Assembly: GCF_014695775.1 (NCBI RefSeq)
Contig: NZ_JACJOX010000004.1
Coordinates: forward strand, 1-42,031
DNA length: 42,031 nucleotides
Direction of reading: 5' to 3'
From: Leptolyngbya sp. FACHB-60
GTDB lineage: Bacteria; Cyanobacteriota; Cyanobacteriia; Phormidesmidales; Phormidesmidaceae
Of the stretch, positions 8,524-17,181 are shown one piece after another. Under the pieces are notes generated by a model. It was not told the DNA's origin, ran no database searches, and was given only the letters and a program-made list of their open reading frames with translations. Numbering within the stretch: position 1 is the stretch's first letter; the number at the start of each line of letters is the position of its first letter. The position numbers and the translations under genes were made by a program.

Positions 8524-9460
8524 AGAGTACTGTCTCTACCCGTTCCAAAATATTTACTACAGCAACCCCATTCCATCCGTCTGAGTGGGGGCGCTGACGG
8601 CTAGACACACAGGCTAAAAAGTGTTCACACTCCAGTTTAAGCGGTTGGGCATCGGCAATATCAATAATTTGTATGCCGTCATCTACCGCGTTGAGATCGT
8701 CGTCAATACGCTTATGGTGTACCGTGACTACCTGCTCAGTTTCGTCGTAGACCAGCATTTGATGCTCAGCAATTACCACGGTGTCCCGCTGCTTGAGGGG
8801 CCACTGCCAAGAGCAGTGGAGATGGGCGGTTTGCCCGGTGGCAAAGGCCAGGTCTACCTGCACCTCGTCAGCGATCGCAGATTGTAGACGGGCATGCCCC
8901 ACCGCCTGCACCGTCTCAAGGGCAGGCGACCCCAGCAAGTCGAGAATAATAGAGACATCGTGGGGAGCCAACGACCACCACACATTTTCGGTGGAGCGCA
9001 CTTTACCGAGGTTGAGCCGCTGAGTGGCAACGTGGTGTACGGCCCCAGCTTCCCCCGATTGCAGATAATTGCGCATCCAGGCGATCGCCGGTTGGTAGAG
9101 CAGCAGATGCCCCACCATTAAAATGCGATCGTGGGCATCGGCATACTCGGCTAGCTGCCGCGCCTCTGTCGCCTTAAGGGTCATCGGCTTTTCGACAAAG
9201 ACATCTTTGCCCGCAGTAAGCGCGGCCAGGGCCAGTTCAAAATGGGTGGGGGCCGGGGTCGCTAGCACCACGGCTGATGCATCACTGGCGAGGGCCGCGT
9301 CAAAGGTTTCGTAGATAGTGGCTTTGGGATAGTTGGCCTGTAAGCGCTGCCGTAGTGTCGGATCCACCTCAACTACCCCAGACAGATGGCTCAACTGCTC
9401 AAAGTTTCGCACCAGGTTTTGGCCCCAGTGGCCACTGCCCACCACAATCACATTGGTCAT
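8516..9460 (-). CDS. wbpB: WbpB-like Gfo/Idh/MocA oxidoreductase
   Basis: NAD-dependent dehydrogenase of the Gfo/Idh/MocA family, 314 aa, predicted to oxidise C3 of UDP-GlcNAc-uronate, giving the keto-sugar used by WbpE. The N-terminal Rossmann motif GSGHWG is at residues 8-13, and the conserved EKP motif (E90-K91-P92) lies in DVFVEKPMTL. The family substrate region is visible as WWSLAPHDVSIILDLLG. Its ATG overlaps the wbpA stop by 4 nt and its stop overlaps wbpD by 8 nt, so wbpA, wbpB and wbpD form one tightly coupled unit. Assignment rests on this context as much as on sequence, since the family is broad. Confidence 0.87.
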   Translation of the reverse strand: MTNVIVVGSGHWGQNLVRNFEQLSHLSGVVEVDPTLRQRLQANYPKATIYETFDAALASDASAVVLATPAPTHFELALAALTAGKDVFVEKPMTLKATEARQLAEYADAHDRILMVGHLLLYQPAIAWMRNYLQSGEAGAVHHVATQRLNLGKVRSTENVWWSLAPHDVSIILDLLGSPALETVQAVGHARLQSAIADEVQVDLAFATGQTAHLHCSWQWPLKQRDTVVIAEHQMLVYDETEQVVTVHHKRIDDDLNAVDDGIQIIDIADAQPLKLECEHFLACVSSRQRPHSDGWNGVAVVNILERVETVLYG

Positions 9461-10818
9461 AGCAGGGTTACCTTGTGGTCGGGGTCGCTCAGGTGGCGGG
9501 TCGCCCCTCGGGTATCGAGAATAGCCTTGGCCTGGTGCAGCACCCGGCTAAAGTCTACGGAACTGTGCTCGGTGGTGATGATTACCAGGTCGGCGCTGCC
9601 AATGGCATCATCGGTTAGCTCAACGCTTTCTAGCCAGTGGCCATCAATATGTAGGGAAGGCACATAGGGATCGTGGTAGCGCAGGGTAACCTGGTCATGC
9701 AGAAGCGCCTCCATCACTGCTAGGGCCGGAGACTCGCGCCAGTCGGCCAGGTCTTTTTTGTAGGTAACGCCGATAACTAAAATCTGCGATCGCGATGGGG
9801 CAATACCCAGTTGGTTAAGCACTCGAAAGGCTTTGCTGCGCACAAATGAGGGCATGCGCCGGTTGATTTCCCCCGCCAGGGCAATAAAACGGGTGTTGAA
9901 GTTCACCTCTTTGGCTTTCCACTCCAGGTAGTGGGGGTCGATGGGGATGCAATGGCCGCCGACGCCAGGACCAGGGTAAAAAGGCATGATGCCAAAGGGT
10001 TTGGTATTGGCGGCGTCGAGCACTTCCCAGACGTTAATGTCGATGCGATCGCACAGCAGTGCCAGTTCGTTGACCAGAGCGATATTGACGGCCCGGAACG
10101 TATTCTCAAAGATTTTCACCAGCTCAGCGGCTTTAGCACTGCTGACGGGCACCACGTGGTCGATGGTCTGCTGGTAAAACAGGGTGGCAATCTCCAGAGA
10201 AAGTGAGTCGGAGGCACCCACCACCTTGTTAGTATTCTTGGTGGTGTAGCGCTTGTTGCCGGGGTCCACCCGCTCTGGCGAGTGGGAGAGAAAGAAGTCG
10301 CGCCCCTGCTTGAGCCCACTGCTATCCTCCAAGATAGGTCGCATAACATCGTCGGTAGTGCCTGGATAGGTGGTGGACTCCAGGGAAATCAATTGACCGG
10401 GGCGCAGGCGGTGGGCAATGGCGGTAGTCACACTCTCGATATAGGACAGATCCGGGGTGAGGTTTTTGGTCAGCGGTGTAGGCACGCAAATCACCACAAC
10501 GTCGGCGTCGATGATGCGATCGAAGCCGGTAAAAGCTTGAATTTTTCCTGCTTCCACCAGCACCTTCAGTTCGGCATCATCCACATCGGCGATGTAGTTA
10601 TCGGCCTGGTTGACACGATCGGCTCGCTTGGGGTTTTGCTCAATGCCAAGAACTGGAAATCCTACCTTGGCTTTTTCAACAGCAAAGGGAAGACCTACAT
10701 AGCCAAGACCTACCACGGCAACTTGAGCAGTGTGGTTGGTAATCCGCTCTTTCAGCTGTAAAAAGCACGATGGCAGGGGAACTGAGTTCCCCTGAGGAGA
10801 AAAGCTAGTAGTGGTCAT
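9457..10818 (-). CDS. wbpA: WbpA-like UDP-N-acetylglucosamine 6-dehydrogenase
   Basis: UDP-glucose/GDP-mannose dehydrogenase family, 453 aa. It oxidises C6 of a UDP-hexosamine to the uronate with NAD, the first step of the diacetamido-uronic acid path. The Rossmann motif GLGYVG is at residues 37-42, VPTPL follows at 112-116, the catalytic Lys lies in AELVKIFENTFRAVNIA (Lys235) and the catalytic Cys290 in GPGVGGHCIPIDP. The C-terminal domain shows GVTYKKDLADWRESPA. A 30-residue N-terminal extension precedes the Rossmann fold; no better internal start is obvious. This is the first gene of the wbpA-wbpB-wbpD unit, with a possible promoter just upstream. UDP-GlcNAc rather than UDP-glucose as substrate is inferred from the neighbours. 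Confidence 0.9.
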   Translation of the reverse strand: MTTTSFSPQGNSVPLPSCFLQLKERITNHTAQVAVVGLGYVGLPFAVEKAKVGFPVLGIEQNPKRADRVNQADNYIADVDDAELKVLVEAGKIQAFTGFDRIIDADVVVICVPTPLTKNLTPDLSYIESVTTAIAHRLRPGQLISLESTTYPGTTDDVMRPILEDSSGLKQGRDFFLSHSPERVDPGNKRYTTKNTNKVVGASDSLSLEIATLFYQQTIDHVVPVSSAKAAELVKIFENTFRAVNIALVNELALLCDRIDINVWEVLDAANTKPFGIMPFYPGPGVGGHCIPIDPHYLEWKAKEVNFNTRFIALAGEINRRMPSFVRSKAFRVLNQLGIAPSRSQILVIGVTYKKDLADWRESPALAVMEALLHDQVTLRYHDPYVPSLHIDGHWLESVELTDDAIGSADLVIITTEHSSVDFSRVLHQAKAILDTRGATRHLSDPDHKVTLL

Positions 10819-10842
10819 ATCTGTAGGGGTGGGGGGCTAGTA

Positions 10843-10870
10843 TCATTATTCTGCCCAGGGGTTCTACCAA
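10843..10870 (-). promoter_or_regulatory. Candidate sigma-70 promoter for wbpA
   Basis: On the minus strand TTGGTA (10865-10870) and TAATGA (10843-10848) are 16 bp apart, and the -10 box lies about 25 nt before the wbpA ATG. No strong Shine-Dalgarno sequence precedes that ATG, so a very short leader is possible. This rests on motif matching only. Confidence 0.4.
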
Positions 10871-11032
10871 AAGGGTCGGCTTTGGATCGTTGTAACGGGA
10901 CTTTACAAGCTCAGGCGAGCGAGACTGCGGTCGAACCTTAGGGTTGGGGCGCGATCGCACAAAACCATCCTAGAATGCCTGAGCCTCCCCATCGGCACCA
11001 GACCCACCACCCTCCACAGGATGCGCCTGGAG

Positions 11033-11856
11033 CTAGGTCTCTAAAGCGCCCAGGTTAGCTAAATCAAACAAAACCTCCGACAGCGTATCGAGCTGCTCCA
11101 AGGGCAAAGCCCGTATCTGTGCCACCTGCACCTCAAACAACGTCCCCAGTCGACGGGTTAAGAACCGCACTAGAAGAGTGGCCTCCGCCTCCTGACGGCC
11201 TTCTTCAAGCACTTCTTGGTGGAAGCGAGTTGGCTGGATGTCAGCCGTTTTGATGTCTAACACCGCCAGAATCTCTTGAGCTGTGAGCTGGGGGAATTTA
11301 TTGATTAGTATAGCTTCCACCAGATTAAGCATCTGCTGAAACACCTCCTTCCCCTGGGGTTTGACAGCACGCAGCAGGCTTTGGGCCGCCTGGCCCGTCG
11401 CGACATTGGGCAGCACAATCAGCTGCAAGAGGGCGAGGGCCGGAGACAGCTGGGTTTCGTGCAGCGTGCAGCAGGTCTTGCAGGTAGATGCGCTGCACAT
11501 TACCCTCTAGCAGGTCGGCATAGGGCGCTTCGCTACCCAGTCCTTGCTGGCGCGACTGAAGAATGAGTAACCCTCGCCAGGGGCGATCGACTTGGTACTG
11601 ATAGAGGTAGTAGGTTTCAGCGAAGTAGCGCCCGTAGAAGCGGCTATCGGGCTGCATTTGAGCCTCGATAAAAATGACCGGCACCGCCAGGTCATCCGAT
11701 AGGGGCAACAACAGCCCGTCTAGACGAAATTCGCTTTCTTTGACTACTGGGGCGACGTACTCAAAGGTACAGTCGGCAGGCAAACCAGGGATCAGGTCGG
11801 CCAGTAGGGCAGGCTGCGCGAGAAAAATTTGGTAGTAGAGCTTAATCGGTTCTCAC
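11033..11856 (-). pseudogene. Frameshifted Rpn/PD-(D/E)XK nuclease-type gene
   Basis: Rpn-family (recombination-promoting nuclease/putative transposase) gene broken by small indels. Beginning near a GTG at 11856 (V-R-T-D), the frame changes at once and reads KLYYQIFLAQPALLADLIPG, then TFEYVAPVVKESEFRLDGLL, VPVIFIEAQMQ and FYGRYFAETYYLYQYQ. Asp in RLDGLL and Glu-x-Gln in IEAQ fit the PD-(D/E)XK core. After QRIYLQDLL (about 11475) a second shift leads into QLSPALALLQLIVLP and a C-terminal part ending in LDTLSEVLFDLANLGALET at 11033. Only indels, not gross deletion, separate it from an intact gene of about 270 aa. A smaller remnant of the same family lies at 6751-7330, so the wbpA-wbpD genes sit between two copies. 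Confidence 0.8.
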
Positions 11857-11910
11857 GCGATCGCGGTCCTATGCCCTTCTGCTCACCCCAATACTTTCCT
11901 TCACCGGCTC

Positions 11911-12762
11911 TTAGATCATATCGGCGAACGTGCGCTCCATCCGACGGAAGTAGAGAATGCCCGTGACCAGCAGCAGCGCCAGCAGCAGCGTCGACAGCAA
12001 GAACCCCGGTCAGTAGAGCTCGACATCGCCGCCAATAATCGCCCAGCGGAAACCGTTGATCACGCCCACTATGGGGTTGAGGGAGTACAGCAGCCGCCAG
12101 CGATCGGGAATGCTGCTGCTGCTAAAGCCCACGGGCGAAATGTAGAGGCCAAACTGCACCAAAAACGGCACTACGTAGCGAAAGTCGCGGTACTGCACGT
12201 TGAGGGCGGCCAGCCACAGGCCAGCTCCCATAGCAGCGGCAAAGGCGATCGCAATAAACACAGGCAGCGTCACTACCCGCCACGAGGGTATTTCCTGATA
12301 CCAGGCCATCAGCCCCAGCAGAATAATGCCTGAAATGAGAAAGTCCACAAAGCTGACGATGACAGCGCTGGTAGGTACCACCAGCCGAGGGAAGTACACC
12401 TTAGAGATGAGGTTGGCATTGGTAATCAGGCTGTTGCTGCACTCGCTGAGGGCGTTGGGAAAAAACTGCCACGGCAGCAGCGCCGAAAACACCAGAATGG
12501 GGTACGGTGCACTGCCCTCGCTGGGCAGTTTGGCCAGGCGACCAAACACCACCATGGTCAAAAACGGCCGAATTAGAGCCCAGGTAACCCCGATAGCCGT
12601 CTGCTTGTAGCGCACCAAAATATCACGCCAGGCGAGAAAGTAAAATAGCTCGCGGTAGCGCCACAGGTCGCGGAAGTATTGGGCTTCGGTGCGGCCCGCC
12701 TCGATGATCAGCTCGGGCGGAGGGGTGGGGGCGGGGCGGCGGAGACGTTTTAGGCGGGGCAT
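11911..12762 (-). pseudogene. ABC-2 polysaccharide exporter permease with premature TGA
   Basis: Inner-membrane permease of the Wzm/TagG/KpsM type, which exports lipid-linked polysaccharide with an ATPase partner. From the ATG at 12762 (MPRLKRLRRPAP) it has the amphipathic lead with YRELFYFLAWRDILVRYKQT, then TAIGVTWALIRPF and about five hydrophobic segments. The frame ends at a TGA (12010-12012) after GGDVELY. The next 32 codons continue in the same frame as PGFLLSTLLLALLL and YFRRMERTFADMI, the normal end of this family, stopping at 11911. The TGA takes the place of a Trp codon (TGG), so one base change would remove the last membrane segment. A longer start at 12813 is possible. No ATP-binding partner lies next to it. 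Confidence 0.8.
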
Positions 12763-12867
12763 AGGCAAGGGTTTAGCAAACTCTATGGGCCAAGGTGCCC
12801 ATCCTAAAGCCAAAGGCGATCAGATGAGCACTTGACCCTCAATTTTTTAAGCCCTGACCCTAGCCAG

Positions 12868-15462
12868 CTACCCGGCCACCACAAAGTTGACCAGCTTGCC
12901 GGGCACCACAATCACCTTTTTAATCTCCTTACCGGTCAGGTAGCGCTGGGCCGCCTCCGACTCGCGGGCGTAGGTTTCTAGCGCCGCTTTGTCAGAGTCG
13001 GCGGGCACCTCCAGGGTGCCGCGCGTTTTGCCCATAATTTGAATGACCAGCGTAATCTCATCCACCACCAGGGCAGCGGGGTCAAACACGGGCCAGGGAG
13101 CGCGGTGGACCGAGTCGGTATTGCCCAACTGGTGCCACAGCTCGTCGGCCATATGGGGGGCAAAGGGAGCCAACAGCAGCACTAGGGCGCGCACACCCTC
13201 GGTATAAACGGGGGAATCTTTAGCGGCAGAATCTGTTAGCGCATTGCTGAGCTTCATCAGTTCCGAAACGGCGGTGTTGAACTGGTAGTCGCCATCGATG
13301 TCTTCGGTGATTGCCTGAATGGCGGTGTAGATGGCGCGCCGCAGGGTTTTCTCGTCCTTCGAGAGAGAGGTTGCGGCAACATCCTCGGCGGGCGAATGGC
13401 CATTCGCCCCTACATGGGCGATGTATTCGGTGACCAGCCGCCAGACGCGGTTGAGAAAACGAAACTGACCTTCCACATCGGCGTCATCCCACTCCAGGTC
13501 TTTTTCGGGGGGCGCTTTGAAGAGAATGAACATGCGGGCGGTGTCGGCCCCGTACTTGGCCAACACCGATTTGGGGTCTACGCCGTTGTACTTCGACTTC
13601 GACATCTTTTCGTAGAACACCTCTAGGACATCGCCGGTGTCAGGATCCACAGGGTTCGTAGGATCAGCGACGGTCTCGGGGGCGACGTACTTGCCAGTCT
13701 TGGAATTTTTGTAGGTGGTGTTTTGCACCATGCCCTGGGTCAGCAGCCGATCAAAGGGCTCATCGCAGGAGACTAGGCCGCGATCGCGCAGCACCTTGGT
13801 AATAAACCGCGAGTACAGTAGGTGCAAAATGGCGTGCTCAATGCCGCCTACATACTGATCTACCGGCATCCAGCCGTTGGCCTGGGCCTGGGCAAAGGCC
13901 GACTCGGGGTTCTGGGCATCGGTGTAGCGCAAAAAGTACCAGGACGAGTCAATGAAGGTGTCCATGGTGTCGGTTTCGCGCCGGGCGGGACGGTTGCAGG
14001 TGGGGCAGGGCACATTTACCCAGTCGCCCAGCTGAGCCAGAGGCGAAGCGCCCCGACCCGAAAACTCCACATCCTCCGGCAGCGTCACTGGCAGCTGCTC
14101 GTCGGGCACCGGCACAATGCCGCACTCGGGGCAGTGCACCACAGGAATCGGCACACCCCAATAGCGCTGACGGGAAATCAGCCAGTCGCGCAAGCGATAG
14201 TTGGCTTCGCCATGGCCTTTATCGTTGGATTCGAGCCAGGCGATCGCGGCCGCTACGCTCTGCCCGTCACCCTTGCCAGCAGGAATACCATCCAACGGCC
14301 CAGAGTTCACCATCACTCCATCACCCGACCATGCCTCAGCCATAGTGTCGCCGTCGGGAGATTTTCCTTCGGGCTGCACCACAACCTTGACGGGCAGATC
14401 AAACTTGCGGGCAAACTCAAAGTCGCGCTGGTCGTGGGCGGGCACCGCCATAATCGCCCCAGTGCCGTAGCCCATCAGCACATAGTCAGCGATCCAGATC
14501 GGGATTTTCGCGCCGTTCACCGGGTTCACAGCGTAGCTGCCCGTCCACACCCCCGTTTTTTCGCGGTCTTCGGCGGTGCGATCGATTTCGCTCTTGGCAG
14601 CGGCGGCTTTGCGGTAGTCATCTATAGCGGCGACGCGATCGGGCGCAGTCAGCTTCTCCACCAAAGGATGCTCGGGTGACAACACCATAAAGGTTGCCCC
14701 CCACAGAGTATCGGGCCGGGTGGTAAACACCGGCAGCGCATCCCCCGCCTCGGTTTTAAACACCACCTGTGCGCCGGTCGATTTGCCAATCCAGTTGGCC
14801 TGCATGGTGCGTACCCGCTCGGGCCAGCCGGGCAGCTTATCCAGGTCTTGCAGAAGTTCTTCGGCGTAGTTGGTAATTTTGAGAAACCACTGGCGCAGCA
14901 GCTTTTTCTCGACGATCGCCCCCGATCGCCACGACTTCCCCTCGCTATCCACCTGTTCGTTGGCCAGCACCGTCTGGTCGATGGGGTCCCAGTTCACTGC
15001 TGCCTCTTTCTGGTAGGCCAGACCCATTTGCAGCATTTGAATGAAAATCCACTGGGTCCAGCGGTAGTAGTCGGGGGCGCAGGTGGCCACCTCGCGCTCC
15101 CAGTCGTAGGAGAGGCCCAACTCTTGCAGCTGCGCCCTCATCTGGTCAATATTTTGGTACGTCCACTGGGCGGGGTGAATGCCGCGATCGATGGCCGCAT
15201 TTTCTGCCGGTAGACCAAAGGCATCCCACCCCATGGGATGCAGCACGCGGTAGCCCTGCATGCGCCGCACCCGCGCCACCACATCGGTAATGGTGTAGTT
15301 GCGCACGTGACCCATGTGCAGGTTCCCCGATGGGTACGGAAACATCGACAGCGCATAGAACTTGCGCTGATCGGGATTCTCAACCGCCCGATCTAGCCCT
15401 TGCTCGACCCAAGCCTGCTGCCACTTCTTCTCGATGTCTGCGGGGATATATTTGGACTCCAC
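12868..15462 (-). CDS. leuS: Leucyl-tRNA synthetase
   Basis: Class I aminoacyl-tRNA synthetase charging tRNA-Leu in the cytoplasm, 864 aa from the chosen start, the usual bacterial length. The HIGH-type motif is HMGHVRNY, and KMSKS is seen intact in [13 protein letters not shown]. The CP1 editing domain includes [20 protein letters not shown] and [19 protein letters not shown]. Zinc-type cysteines are in HCPECGIVP and CPTCNRP. I chose the GTG at 15462 ([19 protein letters not shown]), which has GGAG about 9 nt upstream and matches the family N-terminus. The open frame extends to 15600 but that extension is proline- and serine-rich and unlike LeuS. The gene stands alone between the broken permease and cpcT. 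Confidence 0.97.
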   Translation of the reverse strand: MESKYIPADIEKKWQQAWVEQGLDRAVENPDQRKFYALSMFPYPSGNLHMGHVRNYTITDVVARVRRMQGYRVLHPMGWDAFGLPAENAAIDRGIHPAQWTYQNIDQMRAQLQELGLSYDWEREVATCAPDYYRWTQWIFIQMLQMGLAYQKEAAVNWDPIDQTVLANEQVDSEGKSWRSGAIVEKKLLRQWFLKITNYAEELLQDLDKLPGWPERVRTMQANWIGKSTGAQVVFKTEAGDALPVFTTRPDTLWGATFMVLSPEHPLVEKLTAPDRVAAIDDYRKAAAAKSEIDRTAEDREKTGVWTGSYAVNPVNGAKIPIWIADYVLMGYGTGAIMAVPAHDQRDFEFARKFDLPVKVVVQPEGKSPDGDTMAEAWSGDGVMVNSGPLDGIPAGKGDGQSVAAAIAWLESNDKGHGEANYRLRDWLISRQRYWGVPIPVVHCPECGIVPVPDEQLPVTLPEDVEFSGRGASPLAQLGDWVNVPCPTCNRPARRETDTMDTFIDSSWYFLRYTDAQNPESAFAQAQANGWMPVDQYVGGIEHAILHLLYSRFITKVLRDRGLVSCDEPFDRLLTQGMVQNTTYKNSKTGKYVAPETVADPTNPVDPDTGDVLEVFYEKMSKSKYNGVDPKSVLAKYGADTARMFILFKAPPEKDLEWDDADVEGQFRFLNRVWRLVTEYIAHVGANGHSPAEDVAATSLSKDEKTLRRAIYTAIQAITEDIDGDYQFNTAVSELMKLSNALTDSAAKDSPVYTEGVRALVLLLAPFAPHMADELWHQLGNTDSVHRAPWPVFDPAALVVDEITLVIQIMGKTRGTLEVPADSDKAALETYARESEAAQRYLTGKEIKKVIVVPGKLVNFVVAG

Positions 15463-15544
15463 GTCCTTGACTCCTAATGCTGCACTGGTGCGATGTTCCC
15501 CATGATAGACGGGAGTGGCGGCGGGGAGGCAAGGGGAATGCATG

Positions 15545-15635
15545 GAGTAAGGGAGTTTTGAGTTTTGAGTTCTTAGTTTTGAATCAAGCCTTGACAGCAA
15601 GAACTAAACACTTAAAACAAACTCAAAATTAAGAC
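15545..15635. repeat. Degenerate AGTTTTG-type repeat with inverted copy
   Basis: Upstream of leuS, repeats of GAGTTTTGA (about 15550-15583) are followed by a roughly inverse copy (AGAACTAAACACTTAAAAC and on to about 15632). This gives a long imperfect inverted repeat. Such GAGTTTTGAGTTTTGA tracts are common between cyanobacterial genes. The stretch could fold in RNA but shows no T-run in a clear terminator position. Confidence 0.5.
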
Positions 15636-15639
15636 CCCA

Positions 15640-16230
15640 TTACTCCTTCACTTCATCCGCAAAGCTCGCCCGGCGCTTAAACTCAAAGGGCCCCGCCAGC
15701 GCACCCCACACATGCTCGTGGGTCTCTGGGTCACGGCCTCGATCCCAGCTGGTGAACTGGTCGGCGTCGATTTCAAACTCGCTGTCCAGGTAGGTAAGCT
15801 TGCCGTTGCGGGTTACCATGCAAGCGTTGCCGGGTTCGACCGAGCCTTTAAAGCTATGGCCCGTCCAGTGGACGAGCAGGTTGCAGCCGGGGGTCTTTTC
15901 AAACTGATCGGTGGTGAGCTTAGCCAGCTGCTCCAAATCGCGGGAGGCACCATGGAAAGCTTCGACATCCTTAAGGGTATAGTTCTCAATCAAAATATGG
16001 TCGCTCTGGGCGCTGAGCTTCATGCCGCGAGCGCGGTAGGGCTGATTAATCATGAAGTCGTAGGCTTGCTCGATGTAAAAGCCTAGGCCATCCAGGGTTG
16101 CCAGGGGCAGGGGGCGCATGCAGACGCGAATATGGGCAAACAGGGGCGGATTATCGAAGGCTTGTTGCTGGTTGCTAAAGTCTGCCGCCATCCAGCGGGC
16201 TAGGGTATGAACATCAGTGGCGTGGGTCAT
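15640..16230 (-). CDS. cpcT: Chromophore lyase CpcT/CpeT family
   Basis: T-type bilin lyase, 196 aa. The family attaches phycocyanobilin to the beta-subunit Cys-153/155 site of phycocyanin or phycoerythrocyanin (CpeT acts on phycoerythrin). Conserved blocks are visible: LARWMAADFSNQQQA, PLFAHIRVCMRPLP, YIEQAYDFMINQPYRARG, GCNLLVHWTGHSFKGSV and a C-terminal WGALAGPFEFKR. The start MTHATDVHTL at 16230 gives the normal family length. An upstream extension to 16473 reads as low-complexity sequence and overlaps the divergent gene's promoter region. Whether it is CpcT or CpeT depends on the strain's pigments, which the window does not show. No phycobiliprotein genes are adjacent. Confidence 0.88.
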   Translation of the reverse strand: MTHATDVHTLARWMAADFSNQQQAFDNPPLFAHIRVCMRPLPLATLDGLGFYIEQAYDFMINQPYRARGMKLSAQSDHILIENYTLKDVEAFHGASRDLEQLAKLTTDQFEKTPGCNLLVHWTGHSFKGSVEPGNACMVTRNGKLTYLDSEFEIDADQFTSWDRGRDPETHEHVWGALAGPFEFKRRASFADEVKE

Positions 16231-16307
16231 GGATGGGTGTAGAAATCGTCGTGGTAAGGTTGACCCTAGTTTACAGGGTTGACGAAAGACCGTCAGAAAA
16301 GACCGCG

Positions 16308-16664
16308 ATGAAAAAGCTCCACCTAGCGCTTTCCTCCAGAGATATTGCGGCCTCCGTAGCCGATTATTCTGCTCGACTAGGATGCAGGCCAGCGCTGGTG
16401 ATTGAGGGTACCTATGCCCTGTGGCGCACGGAGTCGCTGAATCTTTCCATTCGCCATGCCCCTGGGGTGGCACCGGGGCAGTTGCGCCACCTGGGCTGGG
16501 AAGATGACGCAGCCGAAGGATTCACCGCCGAGGTAGATGTCAACGGCATTACCTGGGAGCGCTTCGCTGCTCGCCACCAAGCTGAAGAAATTCAGGCCGC
16601 CTGGCCGGGGACAGATTATCGAGTCGATGACAGCAAAGAAACCAATGGACACTATGGAACCTGA
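16308..16664 (+). CDS. VOC (glyoxalase/dioxygenase-like) family protein
   Basis: Small vicinal-oxygen-chelate fold protein, 118 aa from the ATG at 16308 (MKKLHLALSSRDIAASVADY). The opening beta-alpha pattern with SRDIAASVADYSARLGCRP is typical of glyoxalase/bleomycin-resistance family members. The metal-ligand positions are only partly clear: His at residue 5 and Glu in WRTESLNLSI are candidates. It may be a single-module member working as a dimer. No substrate can be named. It diverges from cpcT, and its end overlaps the start of the pRiA4b-like gene by 20 nt in another frame, so the two are probably cotranscribed. A start further upstream at 16233 would overlap the cpcT leader and is less likely. 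Confidence 0.72.
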   Translation: MKKLHLALSSRDIAASVADYSARLGCRPALVIEGTYALWRTESLNLSIRHAPGVAPGQLRHLGWEDDAAEGFTAEVDVNGITWERFAARHQAEEIQAAWPGTDYRVDDSKETNGHYGT

Positions 16665-17181
16665 CCTGACGGTTGAAACCTATCACCTGCATGTCGAACT
16701 GCTCGACAGCGACCCCTACATCTGGCGACAAGTTTGTGTACGGGGCGATGTTTCCCTGGCAGAGCTCCACCGGGTGTTGGCAGCGGCGATGGGGTGGTCG
16801 GGGGAGGCTGACTATGTATTTAAGGGCCAGGGTAAGGTTTTGCAGGCTGGGGAAGAGCGGTTGCTCTCTACCCTCGTCACTCAACCCAACGAAACGCTGA
16901 TCTATAACTATGCCCCCGCCCAGGGTTGGCTGCACAAAGTTACGCTGGAAGCGATCGCCCCTGTCGAAAACCCACTCCCCCACTGCACCGCTGGGGAGCG
17001 CCAATGCCCGCCAGAGTTTTGCAACGGCGTCTGGGACTACGTTGACCTGATCGATCGCCTGGGCGATGGCGATGATCCTGAGGAAATCGATGCTCTCTGG
17101 CAAAAAGTCGGCTACGACTTCGACCCCGAACGGTTTGATTTGGCCGCAGCCAACCGGCGCTTGCAGGCTCTAGCGGAGTAA
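16645..17181 (+). CDS. pRiA4b ORF-3-like protein
   Basis: Protein of the plasmid pRiA4b ORF-3 family, 178 aa, a fold of unknown biochemical role found on plasmids and chromosomes. Family hallmarks are the N-terminal LHVELLDSDPYIWRQVCV (beta strands with the I/VWR motif), then SLAELHRVLAAAMGWSGEAD, a Y-NYAPAQGWLHKVTLE segment and the Cys-containing CTAGERQCPPE with NGVWDYVDLIDRL. The C-terminus reads FDLAAANRRLQALA. Starts at 16645 (MDTMEPDL) or 16654 (MEPDL) are both possible; the open frame continues upstream only because it overlaps the VOC gene. It converges with the threonine aldolase gene, and the two stops overlap by 12 nt. I would not assign a function. Confidence 0.8.
   Translation: MDTMEPDLTVETYHLHVELLDSDPYIWRQVCVRGDVSLAELHRVLAAAMGWSGEADYVFKGQGKVLQAGEERLLSTLVTQPNETLIYNYAPAQGWLHKVTLEAIAPVENPLPHCTAGERQCPPEFCNGVWDYVDLIDRLGDGDDPEEIDALWQKVGYDFDPERFDLAAANRRLQALAE

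Noticed and set aside
13822..14679. Long plus-strand open frame (285 codons) opposite leuS
   Set aside because: It lies wholly inside leuS on the other strand, has low-complexity His/Gly/Arg-rich composition and no family motif; it is an antisense shadow of a GC-rich gene.
15463..15600. N-terminal extension of leuS
   Set aside because: The extension has no similarity to LeuS and the GTG at 15462 has a ribosome-binding site and the family N-terminus.
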